A stretch of 64,000 nt of DNA from the NCBI GenBank assembly GCA_004369045.1, contig ML213503.1, positions 385,343 to 449,342 of the forward strand. Direction: 5' to 3'. This DNA comes from Heliocybe sulcata. Its lineage: Eukaryota > Basidiomycota > Agaricomycetes > Gloeophyllales > Gloeophyllaceae. The notes under the pieces were generated by a model. That model did no database searches. It was given only the letters and a program-made list of their open reading frames with translations, and was not told the DNA's origin. Of the stretch, positions 11,979-24,490 are shown in pieces; the first letter of the stretch is position 1, and each line of letters opens with the position of its first letter. The translations under genes and the position numbers were made by a program.

Positions 11979-12912
11979 AGCCCTTCCATTGTTGCAGTCT
12001 GAATCATTATCCTTTCCCTTCCCCCGTTGTCTCGCCTTCTACGCCATGCTCCGCTTGTCGGTGGCACGAGTGGTTCCGCTTCCTCTGCTCGCCTCACGCT
12101 CTTAAAGAGCACTATGCTGCCTTGAAGAGCTTCGTGCCACATCCCATCCAGGTTGACCGTGTGGCGTGCCACTCCGACTGTCGACGTGCGTCTAGCCATC
12201 TGACTTCTTTCGAAAAGATGATGCTGGACACATAAAGAGCGCAATGCCACACCAGAAAGAGCTTTGTGCTCCCTGACTATCATGCGGGTCTGCGGTGTGG
12301 CACGCCATGCAGCCTGTCATTAACACTCAGTCCATCCACCACAAGACCTTAATGCCATCCCGCAAAGTAAACAGCTGAAAGCCACCGCAAAAAGAGCGTA
12401 ATGCCACCTGATATCTCCTTCCTTACTGGCCTCAATCTTAAGTGCACTTCAAGGCTTGACGTGCCACCAACCTCGAATGCCACACTATCACAATTGCCCT
12501 CGAGACCTATGACTGGATACATGCTTCAGCTCTGTGTTCCCAACATCGCGCTCAGGCTCCGTCTCACCATCACTCTGCTTCCACCTGATACTCTTGCTGA
12601 TGGTCTTGTTGTTCTCATTCATCCGTGACGGTGCTTGATTTCTCACTTCTCGGACTCATCAATGCTCCCTCAGCATTTAGAACTGCGGTCTATGTCCTTT
12701 ATCTTGCCTCTTATCCCCTCAACATGCCTCAAACTGAAACAAGCCGCGCATATATTCAAGATTATTTCTGGTTGCTGCCCGGTTCACGAGCTCCTCAATG
12801 TCCTGCCTGGCCGGTCTTCCTGGGCAACATTTCTCAGTTCTTATACGAGAATCCACTAATTGCAACCTCCGACGCTACCTTCATCATTTACTCCAGGGCT
12901 TACTCTCCACGC

Positions 12913-14423
12913 TGAAAGGCACTAACACGCGACGAAACCCGCACAGACCTAAAGGGGAACAACAACCACAAAGCGTAGCACCAATCCCTTGGTGCTAGAT
13001 GGCTGCGAGGTCCGGGGCGACAAAGGGTATAATAGACGTTCGGAGGGATAGGGTAGGGTAAGACGTATAGGTGGGGCTAAAGGTAGTTTGGCGCAGACCA
13101 GTCGCGGTCGTGCGGCAGTCTTAATTTGATACACTCACTTCGGGAGACATTTGTATCATACTCCACTTGACGATGCGATTCTAATGCACTCGGTGCACGC
13201 TTGGTGCGATAACTTCTCGGGCTGTCGTGGAGCACGCGCTTGTTGCACGGTCTCGGAGGGAGCGGAATCGGGATCGCCTACACGATGCGATCGAGGCACG
13301 TGTACAATGCCGTCGGTGCGATGTGCGCCGCTTCTAAAACTCGAGACAACTCGAACGCGATTAACGAGACGGGCGGCGCACGAGGCCGGACTTAAGAGAA
13401 ACTTTGAAACGAAAGAGCTCACTTGTCGCGCGCGCTGTCGGAGGGTTCGCATAAACTCTGGGTGAAGTCGGAAGACCGTTGAAAGCCTTATACTCTAGAG
13501 GAAACTCTTGCGCCGAGAACGAGATATGAAGGGTGAAGATAACTTGCATTTTTGAGACAAAGAGAAAGGGTTTAAGTACAAACGTCGCTGCTACACTACT
13601 CGCAGTCGCACATGAAGAGAAAACCATCTTCCGCCAACCATCTCCTACGCCGTGCGCTCGTCCATAAGGCGCGCATCGCCCCAACCGCCCTGTACCTAAC
13701 TTTCCTACCAATCCTATCGTCTCCTCACGGCGCGGTGCCTGCATGAGTACGCTCGCAGCCTAACTTGAAATGTGCGATGAGTCTTGTCCTCGCGCTACGC
13801 CGTACGAGACCTTGCGTCGACGCGGTGGTGCCACAGTAACTTGAGTGGCGGGCGTAGTTGCCGAAGAGTGGCGCGGTTGTGCCGAAAGGGGTAGTGGGTC
13901 GGGCGAGTGATGCGTCGCGCGGAGAGAGCCAAAACCGATGATGGAGGCGGTGAGTTGATGCGTATGTGCGCCCTGAGCATGCGCCCTGACGGGCGGCAGA
14001 GGCGATGATGGGAACGACAGGCGGGATGTTGAGTGGGATGGTCGATCTAGAATGACTCGATGGCCTAGACTCCTCGGGACTGACCGGGCTGTGTTGTGCC
14101 GAGTTGCCGTTGACTCGATCGGAAAGATCCAGAGGCCGAGGCTTATGCGTCATTGTGGCCGAGTCCAAGAATAGTTCCCAAGACCAGAATAGATCGTTTT
14201 GCATTGAGTCTCGCTGAATAGAGAGAGTGTCGCCGTGCTGCGGGGAATAGAGTCGTGAGCTCCCCGCCAGAGTGAATAGTCGGGGTCGCCAGTATAGTCG
14301 TCGCTCGCCTTCCAAGGAGCTGTCAGCGGCGAGCGAATGCGCAATAGAGTCGCAACGTCGCCGCAATCACGAAACAACCCTAAAACGCGTTTTCGGAGTG
14401 CAGAACCCTGATCGGCCGTATCA
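12913..14423. mobile_element. Solo LTR-like insertion nested in the dispersed repeat
   Basis: A block of about 1.5 kb interrupts repeat copy 1 exactly where copy 2 is continuous. It begins TGAAAGGCAC and ends GGCCGTATCA, the TG...CA ends expected of an LTR. ACGC flanks it on both sides (12909-12912 and 14424-14427; ACGCT if the first T is counted outside). Its first 130 bp or so match the arm starts of the inverted repeat at 8214 and 10552. The interior has no convincing gene. This reads as a solo LTR of the same family, younger than its host repeat. Confidence 0.72.
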
Positions 14424-15754
14424 ACGCTCTCCTACCTCAACCCTACTTCCCGGCCATCCTTAACAGAATGTGAATCTCCTCAACTCTCTTCTCACCACAC
14501 CGCATCTCAACGCTGAGCCGGTCCATGCACTTCCTCGCTAGGTCTTGCTCTCTTATCTCTGCATGTGACTTTGTTGATCTGCATCGGCCGCTCGGGCGTG
14601 CTCACGCGGGCCATGCTCGCTGCCCCATATTCTATGCGAGTGCGTCCGAGCTGTATGCCTTTCTCAGCCCTGAGCTTCTTCTTCGTACTTGCTGCATAAC
14701 CGTTTGCATCTGGTCCCGAACGGCGTGATGTGGGATCTTAAGGCAAATGAAGGCTGGTTGTTAATGATCCAATGGCAAAGGCTTCAATGTGTCTTGTCGA
14801 GGTCTGAGATCCGGCTATGTCGACAACGCCGACGTCGAACGTCAAATCAACGAGCGATAGTGGGACTTGGCTGAGGGTGCGTGGAGTATTCTCTTACTAT
14901 GTGTCCCCTCCTGTGATTGAATGTCTGCTAGATAAGCTGTGACGACTCTTGATGCTTACCCGACATCTAAGTTCTACACGAGCTTTCTTCTCTTCTGAAC
15001 AGTCTGACCACTGGCGAATACCTGCTCTGTATGAGTCCAGCACTTGGTATGTCTTCCGTCGTATGCTTCTTCCACTTCCACATCGAATTGTTGATCACGT
15101 TGCCATCTTATCTTTAGTCTTCGGATCTATATGTCGACACTCTGATATATGACCCATTTTGACAACGTCCGCTGGACTAGGCTTACTTTCCACCAGCAGT
15201 GTGTCCTGTCCGTACTGGTTATTCTTAGAATAACTGAATCCCTCACAGATAGCAGCAGTGCAGCATATCCTCCGCGACCTCCCAGTGTTTCTTTGGCTGA
15301 TTCAACTGCTTCTCATCGCACACCACCTTCGCATTTCCTACAAAGACAAGCATGGTCTTTTGAGGCTGTACTTTATCATGGAGTGTTTTTTTCTGAGCCT
15401 TGTACTCCACCAAATTTTTCCTCTGCTTTCTCCTCGGAGAAGTATTCAACGCCCTATCTTTTTCTTCATGCTGCCTTGGATCTGGTGACATGTCGCTGCG
15501 ACCAGCCAGAAGAAATAGATGAGGGCCAACATCTGGTGTACCGCTGGCAGCTCTTTGACTTCCGAGTTGAAAGTACAAGTAAAGTAGACACTCATGTTTA
15601 AAAGGGTGACGCAAATGTTGACAAGTACACATATGGATATGTACCTTCCAAATTGGTATTATGTGTCGATCAGGACCGGACCCCGAGCACCAATTCCCCG
15701 TGCAATGAACTCGGCCCCACAACGCCCGCCTCTTCCGCTTAGCGGTCACCGACC

Positions 15755-17118
15755 ATGAAGACACTCACCGTCCTGTCCTTATTCTTCTCTCTCCAGGCCG
15801 TGCGCGGTCATGCTGGCCATGAAGAGCCCGCCGCCGGCGAGACTGTTCAGCAGTATGCCCAGAGACACGTCAGTAGTAACCTCGGCTTCAGCTCTGGTGG
15901 TCGCTCATACTGAATGGGCGGTGATGTAGATGGCTACGGAGCATCATATGTATGTCGAGCTCGCCGGAAATACGAAGCGTACGGGCTATTGAGATGTGTG
16001 ACACAGCGACTCGTTCGACTTGAGGAGTTTCTTCCAGCTTCATGATCTCAATCGGTACGCTTTAGGATGGATCAAACAGATTGCAGTGTCTAACAGCATG
16101 ACGCAGTGACGGAGTTTGGGACAGAGACGAGGTCGAGGCTATCTACGGTGTCCACCATGTCTACTCCAAGAAGATGTCCAAGGTTTTTCCTTCTCCGCAT
16201 CTCGATCACGTCAACCTCGTTCACGCTGGCTGTTATCACGCAGGACGACGAGGAGCACCAGAAGAAGGCCGACACCATTGCCAACACGGTCCTGAACCTA
16301 CTCGATAAGGACAAGGACGGCAAGGTTACGCCGCAGGAGTTCGAGGCAGTAGGTTTGGATGGGCTGCCCAACTTTGAGAATCTTGGGGCTGAGGGACACC
16401 ATTATGATGTCGAGAGCGGTACGTAATGTAACCACTTGCTGCTCGTCAGTGTGTCCTGAATCTTCCTTCAGAGTTCTTCTTGCACCACGAAGGTATACCT
16501 CCCGACTTACCTCCCCTCCCGTCCCCTTCTCACTTCTTCCTTGTCCACAGAGATGTACCACTCCACCCCCGAAACGCAAACCGATGAATCCTACACGCAT
16601 CCCGAAGATATCGAGCACTTTGCCCAGCACGAGCACATCGAACGTGAAGAGGCCCAACGCGAGGCCGAGTTCCAGGGCATCTCCGTCGACGAAGCCCTCG
16701 CCTCGCACGATCCCGAAAATCCCGAGAACCACCAGCCGGCTCCTCCCCCGCCGGTCGACGATGCAGCCGCTCAAGAGCCCCTAGTTCAGAACCTGCACGA
16801 CGATCAGCTGGCCCAAGATGGCTTACCTGTGGATGCGCCCTCGAGCGTGGTCAAGGGCATGCCAAAAGCCACGAGGGTTTCCCCACCCGAGAAACAGGCT
16901 CCTGAGATCCGGTACAAGGATGCAGGCAAGGAGCGCCAGGAGGAGTGGGGCGCTGGCGACGCCGGGTACAAGATGCCCAAGTCGCCTTCGGAGAGGATGC
17001 GGAAGAACCTGCCTTACAAGGTACGGCCCACTTTACTCCTTTGAAGCTTCCAGATGAGAACGCTGACTTACAGAACCGGATGCAGTACAAGTTCAAGAAG
17101 AACTGGGGTGATTTCTAG
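15755..17118 (+). CDS. Secretory-pathway EF-hand protein, Ssp120/nucleobindin-like
   Basis: Eight exons join in frame to 322 residues. The start MKTLTVLSLFFSLQAVRGHA is a clear signal peptide. EF-hand 1 has the loop DLNRDGVWDRDE and EF-hand 2 the loop DKDKDGKVTPQE, both with complete calcium ligands. They are preceded by the FFQLHD motif typical of nucleobindins and of yeast Ssp120, and followed by FFLHHE. The C-terminal half is Glu/Pro-rich and ends KFKKNWGDF. Family knowledge places such proteins in the early secretory pathway or Golgi with cargo receptors; that role is inferred here. Two exons are tiny (15930-15949, 20 bp; 16472-16492, 21 bp). Repeat copy 1 ends about 150 bp upstream. Confidence 0.88.
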
Positions 17119-17401
17119 TCGAGGTATATATGGATGAAATTGAGTATTTATGTATATATTGTCTGTCGTTCTCGTTCCCGTCTCTCTGTATCTGGCTTCT
17201 ATCGCCGTTCTAGCATACGCTCACTGGACCGCTGTATTAAGAGCTAATATCCATGGAATAACCACTTCCACTTTCCATGGTCACTTGTGCAGATGAGGGT
17301 GTATTTCCATTATATGCGAGCATATGAGACAGGATCGAACGCTATATGCGAAGGTCATAGATAAACGCTGGCGATGTAATGTCGTTGCTGTCGGCTCATC
17401 A

Positions 17402-20400
17402 TTATCGCCCGTCGAACATATCATCCACAAGACCCCTCTCCACAGCCTCCCAGTCAATATTACCGTCGCTCGCGTACGTGGTCTCGTACGTTGCTATACT
17501 GGCATGTGAGAAGAAGGGTATCAGGTCTCGGATGCTGTCGATCTGCCGTATCGGGTTGAGGATTGGTCGACGCAGGGGCCGGCGCTCTGTCAGTGGGGTG
17601 CTGGCTGCTTGAGGGAAGGCGGTCGATGATCCATTCGCCTGTATCACGGTCAGCATGGCCCTGCGTACAAAAGGAAGCCACACGCACCTCAGCTACAGGA
17701 AGATCACCAGCCACTTCGCCTAGCAGGTCCACTAGGGCCTCTGGTGTCCAGTTGTCAGGGCGAAAGACCGCGTCAACGGTATCAGTGATGAATATCCATT
17801 GGTGGCTGTATAACGGCGTCAGAAACGTCACGTCGAACGAGTTGGAAGTCGAAGCTCACATCTGGAATTCCTCCGTCTGCAACGTAAGCAACAGGTCCAA
17901 GAATTTACTTGCTGCCAGCAGTAATGACAAGTCTTCCGAGCCATCTGAAGGAAGAGAAATGATGGCTTGATCGAAGAGTCGGTACTAGAAGAAGTGCTAG
18001 CGTGAGCGGTCCATATCTAGAAGCAGGACATGCCACACACCAGTTCCGTAAGGACGACAGGCCAGAAGCTCGTCAGATTATGCGGTGACAAACGGCACAG
18101 AAGAACGCGTATGCATAGGTACACTTCGCTCTGGATAACTGGTGCTGGCGAGTTCCGTAGAATATCCACCAATTTCTCTTGTATCGTAGGAAGCGCAGTT
18201 AAGAAGTGGTTCTTCTCTGCCGTGTAAAGGACATATGATAGGCGTCGAAGGTTCAGAGACCTAAGAAGATTCTCGTATTCCCGGTTTGTGAACAGTGTCG
18301 TGGATGGAGCGGTGGCCACTTTGCCTAGAATACAGTAATATGAGCCTCAAGCCCACCTGCCGGATTATAGAACTCACTGAGCAGCTCAGCAAACGCTGTC
18401 CGGTCCGCGTCGAAGAGACTCTTGATGACAGGCTTCCACCGTAAGCCTGAGTCGGGAGTTGAGTTGAAGAACCTGTTATCATTTAGGATATCGACCACAG
18501 GTCCTCGCCACGCCTTCAATGCAGACGGGATTCTCGTCATTTCCCTAGTCATGTCCAGAATCACAGATTCTACGTCTAAAGGCCTGCACAGAATCAGTAC
18601 GTCATCGGAGAGATTAACAACGGGAGCACCTTTGCTTGCCCTTGAGCGCAGGGCCAACTACATAGTAGACAATGTTTCCACACGCGGCAGATATCTTGTC
18701 GTTGTCGAACAAGAGCTTCACCAGATTTGGTATGACAGAGGTTGCGAGGAACGTGTTAATCTGCGTTCCGCATCAGTCTAGAATTCTGCTCGGATTGTGC
18801 ATAGACAGACCTGCTCGATCACATCGCTGCTGTCTTGACCTACACTCGTCCCATATTTCTCGTCTAACTTAGAGTCCGACGCAGCTTATGGATCCAGTCA
18901 TCCAGAGAACGTCCGTTGAGTGGGAGCAAGAAAATCTCACCTCGGGGGATTGGCGAGTCTCTGCCGTTGGGCACTAGAGATTCTCTGGCTGTGCGTCGCA
19001 TCCACGTGCCTTGATCAGCACGACTTGCGATGGTAAGACAAGAATCTAACAATTTCGAGCAGATGTCCTTCACGACGTATTCAGAGTCACCATCCCGAAG
19101 ACTACAGAGTCTCGCTGCTCACCTGTATATCCTTGCGTATACGCCGATCTTCTGTAGCAATTGTGGACGCTAGTTTATCCCCCACAACAGTTATACATCT
19201 ATAAGAGAATATATCAGGGTCCCTGTTGTCGCAGTGGCTGTGAAGACCAAGCTACCTGAGCATGGGATAGACTTGGGGCTTCATGTCGCGAATGCTGAGG
19301 ACCTCTTTGGCAAGCTGCAGCACGCGACTCCAAACTTGCAATGCTAACGGACTCTCCAGTTGAGTCAGATATCTTTCTAGGAACTGGAATAGAATAGCGT
19401 CTGAGCTGCAAGGAAGACTTCAGCAAGATATGGTGGCGCCAATTTATAGACACTGACATATCCGGATTCAGAGCCTGCTTCCTGGCCTTGTCTGGACCTG
19501 AAGTAGATAGTCGCATTGATATGCTTTCGCATACCATGTGCACCACGTTCTGAGCACTGGCTGTGAGCACATCCATTAACTCGAAAGCACGCTGCGACTG
19601 TGAAGCATTGTCCTAGGAAAAGTGAAGACCAGGATTGATAAACAGGAACGACAAACGTACGGTTGAATCCTTGCTCCAACAGTCAACTATCGATTCGAGG
19701 ACTTCAGATGACTGGGCACGGAAAAGATGTTCCAACACTCTTCTGCATCGCGTCCGCGAGCGACTAAAAATCAGGAATAAGGTGTGATCTTGGGAAGCCC
19801 AGAACTGCGGCGCAACCCAGACCGTAGAGGTCCAGAACGCATATAGGACACGGATAGCTTCGTGAAGGCAACGATACCCGGCAGACCGAGCCTGTGATAC
19901 GGCAGAGGTGAGTTTTCTGGGCATATCGATAGCAGGTCACTTACCGTCAGCTGACCTTCCGGCAAGCTGGGGATATTGTCAGAACTGAAAACGTTCGACA
20001 TATAACCAAGGAGACCACCAGGCTCCTGGCCTGTTTTTTCGGGCGCGTCCTCTTCGAATGGAATTATACCCACACCACGATCCAGACTGAGGAGAACTAG
20101 ACGCTCCAGTACATTCAGGAACATGAGCACTTCAGAATCGGATGCTGTGGACGCGACGTCTGCTGATGTTCCTGATACCGATATCCTAAGGACGTCTGCC
20201 AATGCGCGGCGTAACTGTCGACACACGCAATCATTTAAGGGAGAAAGTGCAGGCTTGAATGAGCGTTCAAATTGCGGTATCGTGGTAAGAATGAAATCCA
20301 GCCAATGTTGTAAGACGGGGCGATTGGTGGGCGTGCTTATGCCATCCAGCAGGGTTTGTATCAGCAATTGGTTGACGGTGTAATTCGGTTGGGGAGGCTC

Positions 20401-23400
20401 CGACGCTACACTCTTTGCACCCTGAGGATCACCAGATGCTTCCTTGAGACCGCTCGAGTAATACGGGTCGCCAGCATCAGAAGCGGATATGACTGAATGA
20501 AGAAGGTGCAGAAGCTTATTTTGGAGGTCGAGGCGGACAAGGTGGACCGTAGAGTAGAGCCTTCCGACCACTGCAGCTTCGACAGTTTGGATTGACACAT
20601 TGTCAAATTCTCCTCGCGCCACCAGAGCTTGTAGTAAGTCTATTGAGGTCGCCTGTATGACGTTATTGAAAGGACTCATAGGGATGGACAAGTGAGCGGC
20701 AGGTTCTGACTGCAGATATCTATAGGAGATGCGGAATGAGATGCAATAACGCAGAAATGTGTGATATGTCACCTCAGAAGAGTTTCAAGTAGAACATCCA
20801 TATACGTCGTCTCCGGCTGAGCAGGCAGTACTGCCATGCCAATCGTAAGCAGGTCTAACATACACGGAGGACTAGCGCACCTTTCTCCACCCTATCCAGA
20901 ACCCCTGAGTATTGAGAGCGCCTCACCCCATTACTTCTGGCTGTCTTGACGAACCCTTGCCCGCCGAAGCGGACTACCGACAACAAGATCTCCAGGACAT
21001 GGTTGACATAGTTTTGATCAAAAGGCCGTTCGTACACGAACGTCGGCAGCTCTTTGCCATTGACTTTGCTCGAGGATGGTACTCTCCGAACTGAGGGATC
21101 AAGCAGATCATACAGGATCGGGTCAAGAACCCTGCGTCATGCAAATAATGAGCGTTGTAAACATCGGAGTATGACGTGCGTACCTGAGATACGACTTCAG
21201 ACTACATCGCATCCAAGTTTCGCCGATCCGACGCAGATGAGGTTCGTCGGTTTTCAAGGTCTCGAGAACTATCATCATGGGGACCTTAAGACGAAAGCCG
21301 GGCAAGAGATGATCATCTGCATTGGCACATTTTAGTTCGGTCAGAATCCGCAGGCATGCAACTCACCCGTCAACCTCCATAAAACGCCAAATGCCTCGTA
21401 AGCCTCCTGGATGTTACGAGACTCGGGAGACATCAAGTTCTGGGCAATAATCGATTCCACGTGAGGTCGAGATGTGGCATCCTCCAAAGACCATATGAGA
21501 TTAGTAGCTCGGACGTGATAAGCAGTCCTATCTGGCCGTAGGTACTTGAACAGCTGCAGGGTAACCGCTTCAGTAGTGTCACCGCAAGCGCTGCTTTCGA
21601 CACGCACCGTGTTGACCATTCTGCTCATTAGGGGGCGTGAGTCAATTGACAAAGCCGGCTCGAAGGCATGCGATTGATGGATGGCAACTACAGCCGTCAC
21701 GACTCTGTCCACAATAACGAACGGCGTGTTCTACGAAATCATGAACAACATTAAGCTAGTGAGTTCGTTGTACAGCTTACCTCCAAAGCGTCAAGCATCT
21801 GGGGCAGCCACTTATCGGGATTCCAGGCCAAACGCAAGACTTCCTCTTTGCTGTCGAACCTGCCGACCAAACGGGTGATAATGTGGAGGGACCGATCTAA
21901 GACGTCTTGCGCTTGGTCATCTTTCTCGCCTGATTTAGCGAGCGACCGAGCAGCGATAATGCTGACTTCGGAGAAGTCTTCGAATGCAGTGACAAGCGGT
22001 AAATTTGTAGAAGTTCTTTCGCCAGTAACTTCGGTGCCCGGTTGTATGCCATAGAAGGTACAAGCAAAACGATGGGGACCCTGACTTTCTGCGGCGGCGA
22101 GCGTATCGCCTGTCAATTCTGGAGGTTGACGGAGCGCCTGAGGTGGAATATGCGTCGACAGGGCTTCCAGCAGCAGGATTGTAGACTGTACGTTCCCTTG
22201 TCGTACTCGAGAGGCATCCGCCTCGAGGTGAACCTGTGCAAATAGGGGGTTATTCAGAGCGACGTCGCATTAGAGGATACCCTACCTTCAGTGTCTCTAA
22301 TATAGCCACAAAAACGACGGGTAGATGCAGTGTCAAAACTTCCTCGTCGTGTTTGAAGGTTTTCAATATGAACGCGGCCATGCTGATCGCCTGATGGAAG
22401 TCAGAATCGTGACAGGACTGTATCATACATCCAGACAGACCTCGAAAGTACGACCATCGCCGCTAAGCTCGGACAGTATACGACGCAAGAGGTCCTTCCA
22501 CAAGGCATGCGGCTCAATTGCTTCGTAAAGTGTGCTAGCAGTCATGAGCATCTGCGACTATGCTGAGTGAATTGCTGGCGCTTGAAGAACGAACACTCAC
22601 GTCATCGCTATCATCCCCTTGCGATTCCAGGATTCTCTTGATCGCTTTGAATGCGTCGTAAATGAGTGCTTCGGTGAGCGGCGTCCCAATCTCCCACTTA
22701 TCCAGCAAGGACACAAATATCTTGAATGGTCTTGACGCCGCATAATCCGGTAGAGGAGAGTGCATCTCCTCCTATAACAAGGATGCTCCGTGAGTTCGAA
22801 GGGAGGCAAACGACACACTGAAACGACTAACGAGCAAAGTGGACTTCAGCAGGTCTATCGAATGCGTCTTGAAATACTCGACCATCTGTGGACTTTGTTC
22901 TGCAGGGCTGAGGACCCATGTGAAGAACCTCCGGTTAAGAGACAGATCGCGCCGCAATACGACTCCCACCGCGGCACGCATGAGTATGACACGGTCGTCT
23001 GCTTGAGAAGATTTGAATGCTCGACTGTCCATATGCAGGGACTGTAACAGCAACTCAAGACCAGCCCTCCGGACAAGGAGGTTCTCGTCCTCCAGCGCAG
23101 CTGCAAAAGCTCGTATCATCAAGCCTACGTCCTGGCCCACGATTGCAGTGATGTCTGGCATCAAGGCTTAGACCTCATTTTGTCAACGTGGTCTTAAAAT
23201 TTCTGACCTTCATCCGCCTTGACTTTGGGTAGACGACGAGAGACAAAATTAAGTGCTGTTTGCCGGGCAGAAGGCGTTGTCAGCATCACCAGCCATATGT
23301 TCTGGAAGAGGAAGGCTGGAGATATCGTCCCAGAGAGTCTGTCTAGCAACCCGAGGACCTGATCTATCTGTCTTCAGCACAACCGATGGGAATACGTGGG

Positions 23401-24219
23401 ATCGCTTGCCTTGTCAAAGAACTCTCCCGTCTCTTCCTCCAACCCCGGCAGCAAGGCCAGCACAAACGACTTCATAGCAGGCCTCAGACCCTCCTGCAAG
23501 GGAAGATAGTGCGTCTCATAGATATTCAGTACTATTGGCTAGATACAGAGTCAATATCCTATGGCTGTACGCAGCTGCACCACATACCCGGACCGAGGTA
23601 GATGCATACTGGAAGAAGGGAAAAAGGCCTGAGGACCACAGTTGCAGATCTCGTTTCAAGCCATCGGACTACACGATGAATTGGTTTAGGAATCTGAAGG
23701 GGAAAGCATAGAACGCACTCCGATGACGGCCAGAATATAAGAGTAGACGTCCAGCGCTCGTTGGTGAACTCCGGCAGGCAAGGCAGGGTTAAGACATTGT
23801 GCCAAGCGCTTCGACACAATGAGCTTGCGAGGAATCTCCTTGAATTGCTGATATGATTGGAGGGTCTGAACGGTCATATCATCATCAGCTAGGTACTCGC
23901 TGGGATCAAGGCATACGCTCACGCACCTTGAGCAGTTGTTTCAGAAAGGCAATGAAATCCGCCCATTCGTGCACACTATCAAACGTATTCAAGCATTTCT
24001 CCACCTGCGCAGTATACTTCTTGAACTTTGGATCTGCAGCATACGTCTGCTGTGCTGCAACTTCTCTCGTCCAAGATCAGTCCCACTCAGTTCAGCTCCC
24101 GACGGGATACACTAACCTCGATCCCTAATTATCCCAGAGATGCGACCGGACACTTCTTTCTTGTCATTCAGAGCAGAATCCGGTGGCCGAGGTGTGCCTA
24201 TCCGAGGTGTGCTTGTCAT
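17402..24219 (-). CDS. DOP1: Dopey-family protein Dop1
   Basis: This is a large multi-exon minus-strand gene for a membrane-traffic scaffold of the Dopey family. The N-terminal Dopey domain is unmistakable: KFKKYTAQVEKCLNTFDSV, SYQQFKEIPRKLIVSKRLAQ, NPALPAGVHQRALDVYSYI. It is followed by alpha-helical repeats such as VRRAGLELLLQSLHMDSR (about 23060). The C-terminal part near 17830-17402 contains HQWIFITDTVDAVFRP and ends VERGLVDDMFDG plus Arg. The probable start is the ATG at 24219 (MTSTPRIGTPRPPDSALND), with an intron soon after. Yeast Dop1 has 1698 residues and this gene is of similar size. Dop1 acts with Mon2 and Neo1 at endosome/Golgi membranes. I did not resolve every intron. Confidence 0.9.
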
Positions 24220-24490
24220 AGAAAGGGTCAAGGACCAGACGTGCTAGAGACGTCGCGGTAGAGTTACAGTAGTAGTCAGTGTGGCTCCGAACACGGTCGC
24301 GTCAACGGACCGTAATTACAACACCACATGCCAAGACTGCGCTGATGGGCGTCTATTCAATATTCAACATACAAGATGTCATTACAGGGCGGTACAGTAC
24401 AATATATAATCAAACATGCATCCGAAAGCAAAGCAAAGCAATAACACAAAGTATCCGCAAGAAAAGGAACTGGGGTACAAACGAGGTAGC

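Larger units (their letters stand above)
11700..15600 (+). repeat. Dispersed 2.6-kb repeat, copy 1 (split by an insertion)
   Basis: The two parts of this block (about 11700-12912 and 14428-15600) match, in order and orientation, the block at about 53120-55625. The best conserved core (about 11880-12300 versus 53310-53740) looks about 85-90% identical by eye; the flanks are weaker. Landmarks shared by both copies include CTCGAATCCATAGCCTCA, TTTCCGATAYGCTCTGATGG, a TATA box, CACTCCGACTGTCGACGTGC and GAAAAGATGATGCTGGACA. No coding capacity is convincing. The right end stops about 150 bp before the start codon of the EF-hand gene. The repeat class is unknown and the edges are approximate. Confidence 0.8.

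Noticed and set aside
13725-14366. A 213-codon minus-strand open frame inside the LTR-like insertion
   Set aside because: No domain, biased composition, and it lies in a terminal-repeat-like sequence without the usual coding signals.
14382-14393. The palindrome AAAACGCGTTTT as a possible replication or protein-binding site
   Set aside because: It lies near the end of the LTR-like insertion and a related GAAAACGCATTTTAG occurs in the inverted-repeat spacer, so it is a family feature of the element; no function can be argued.
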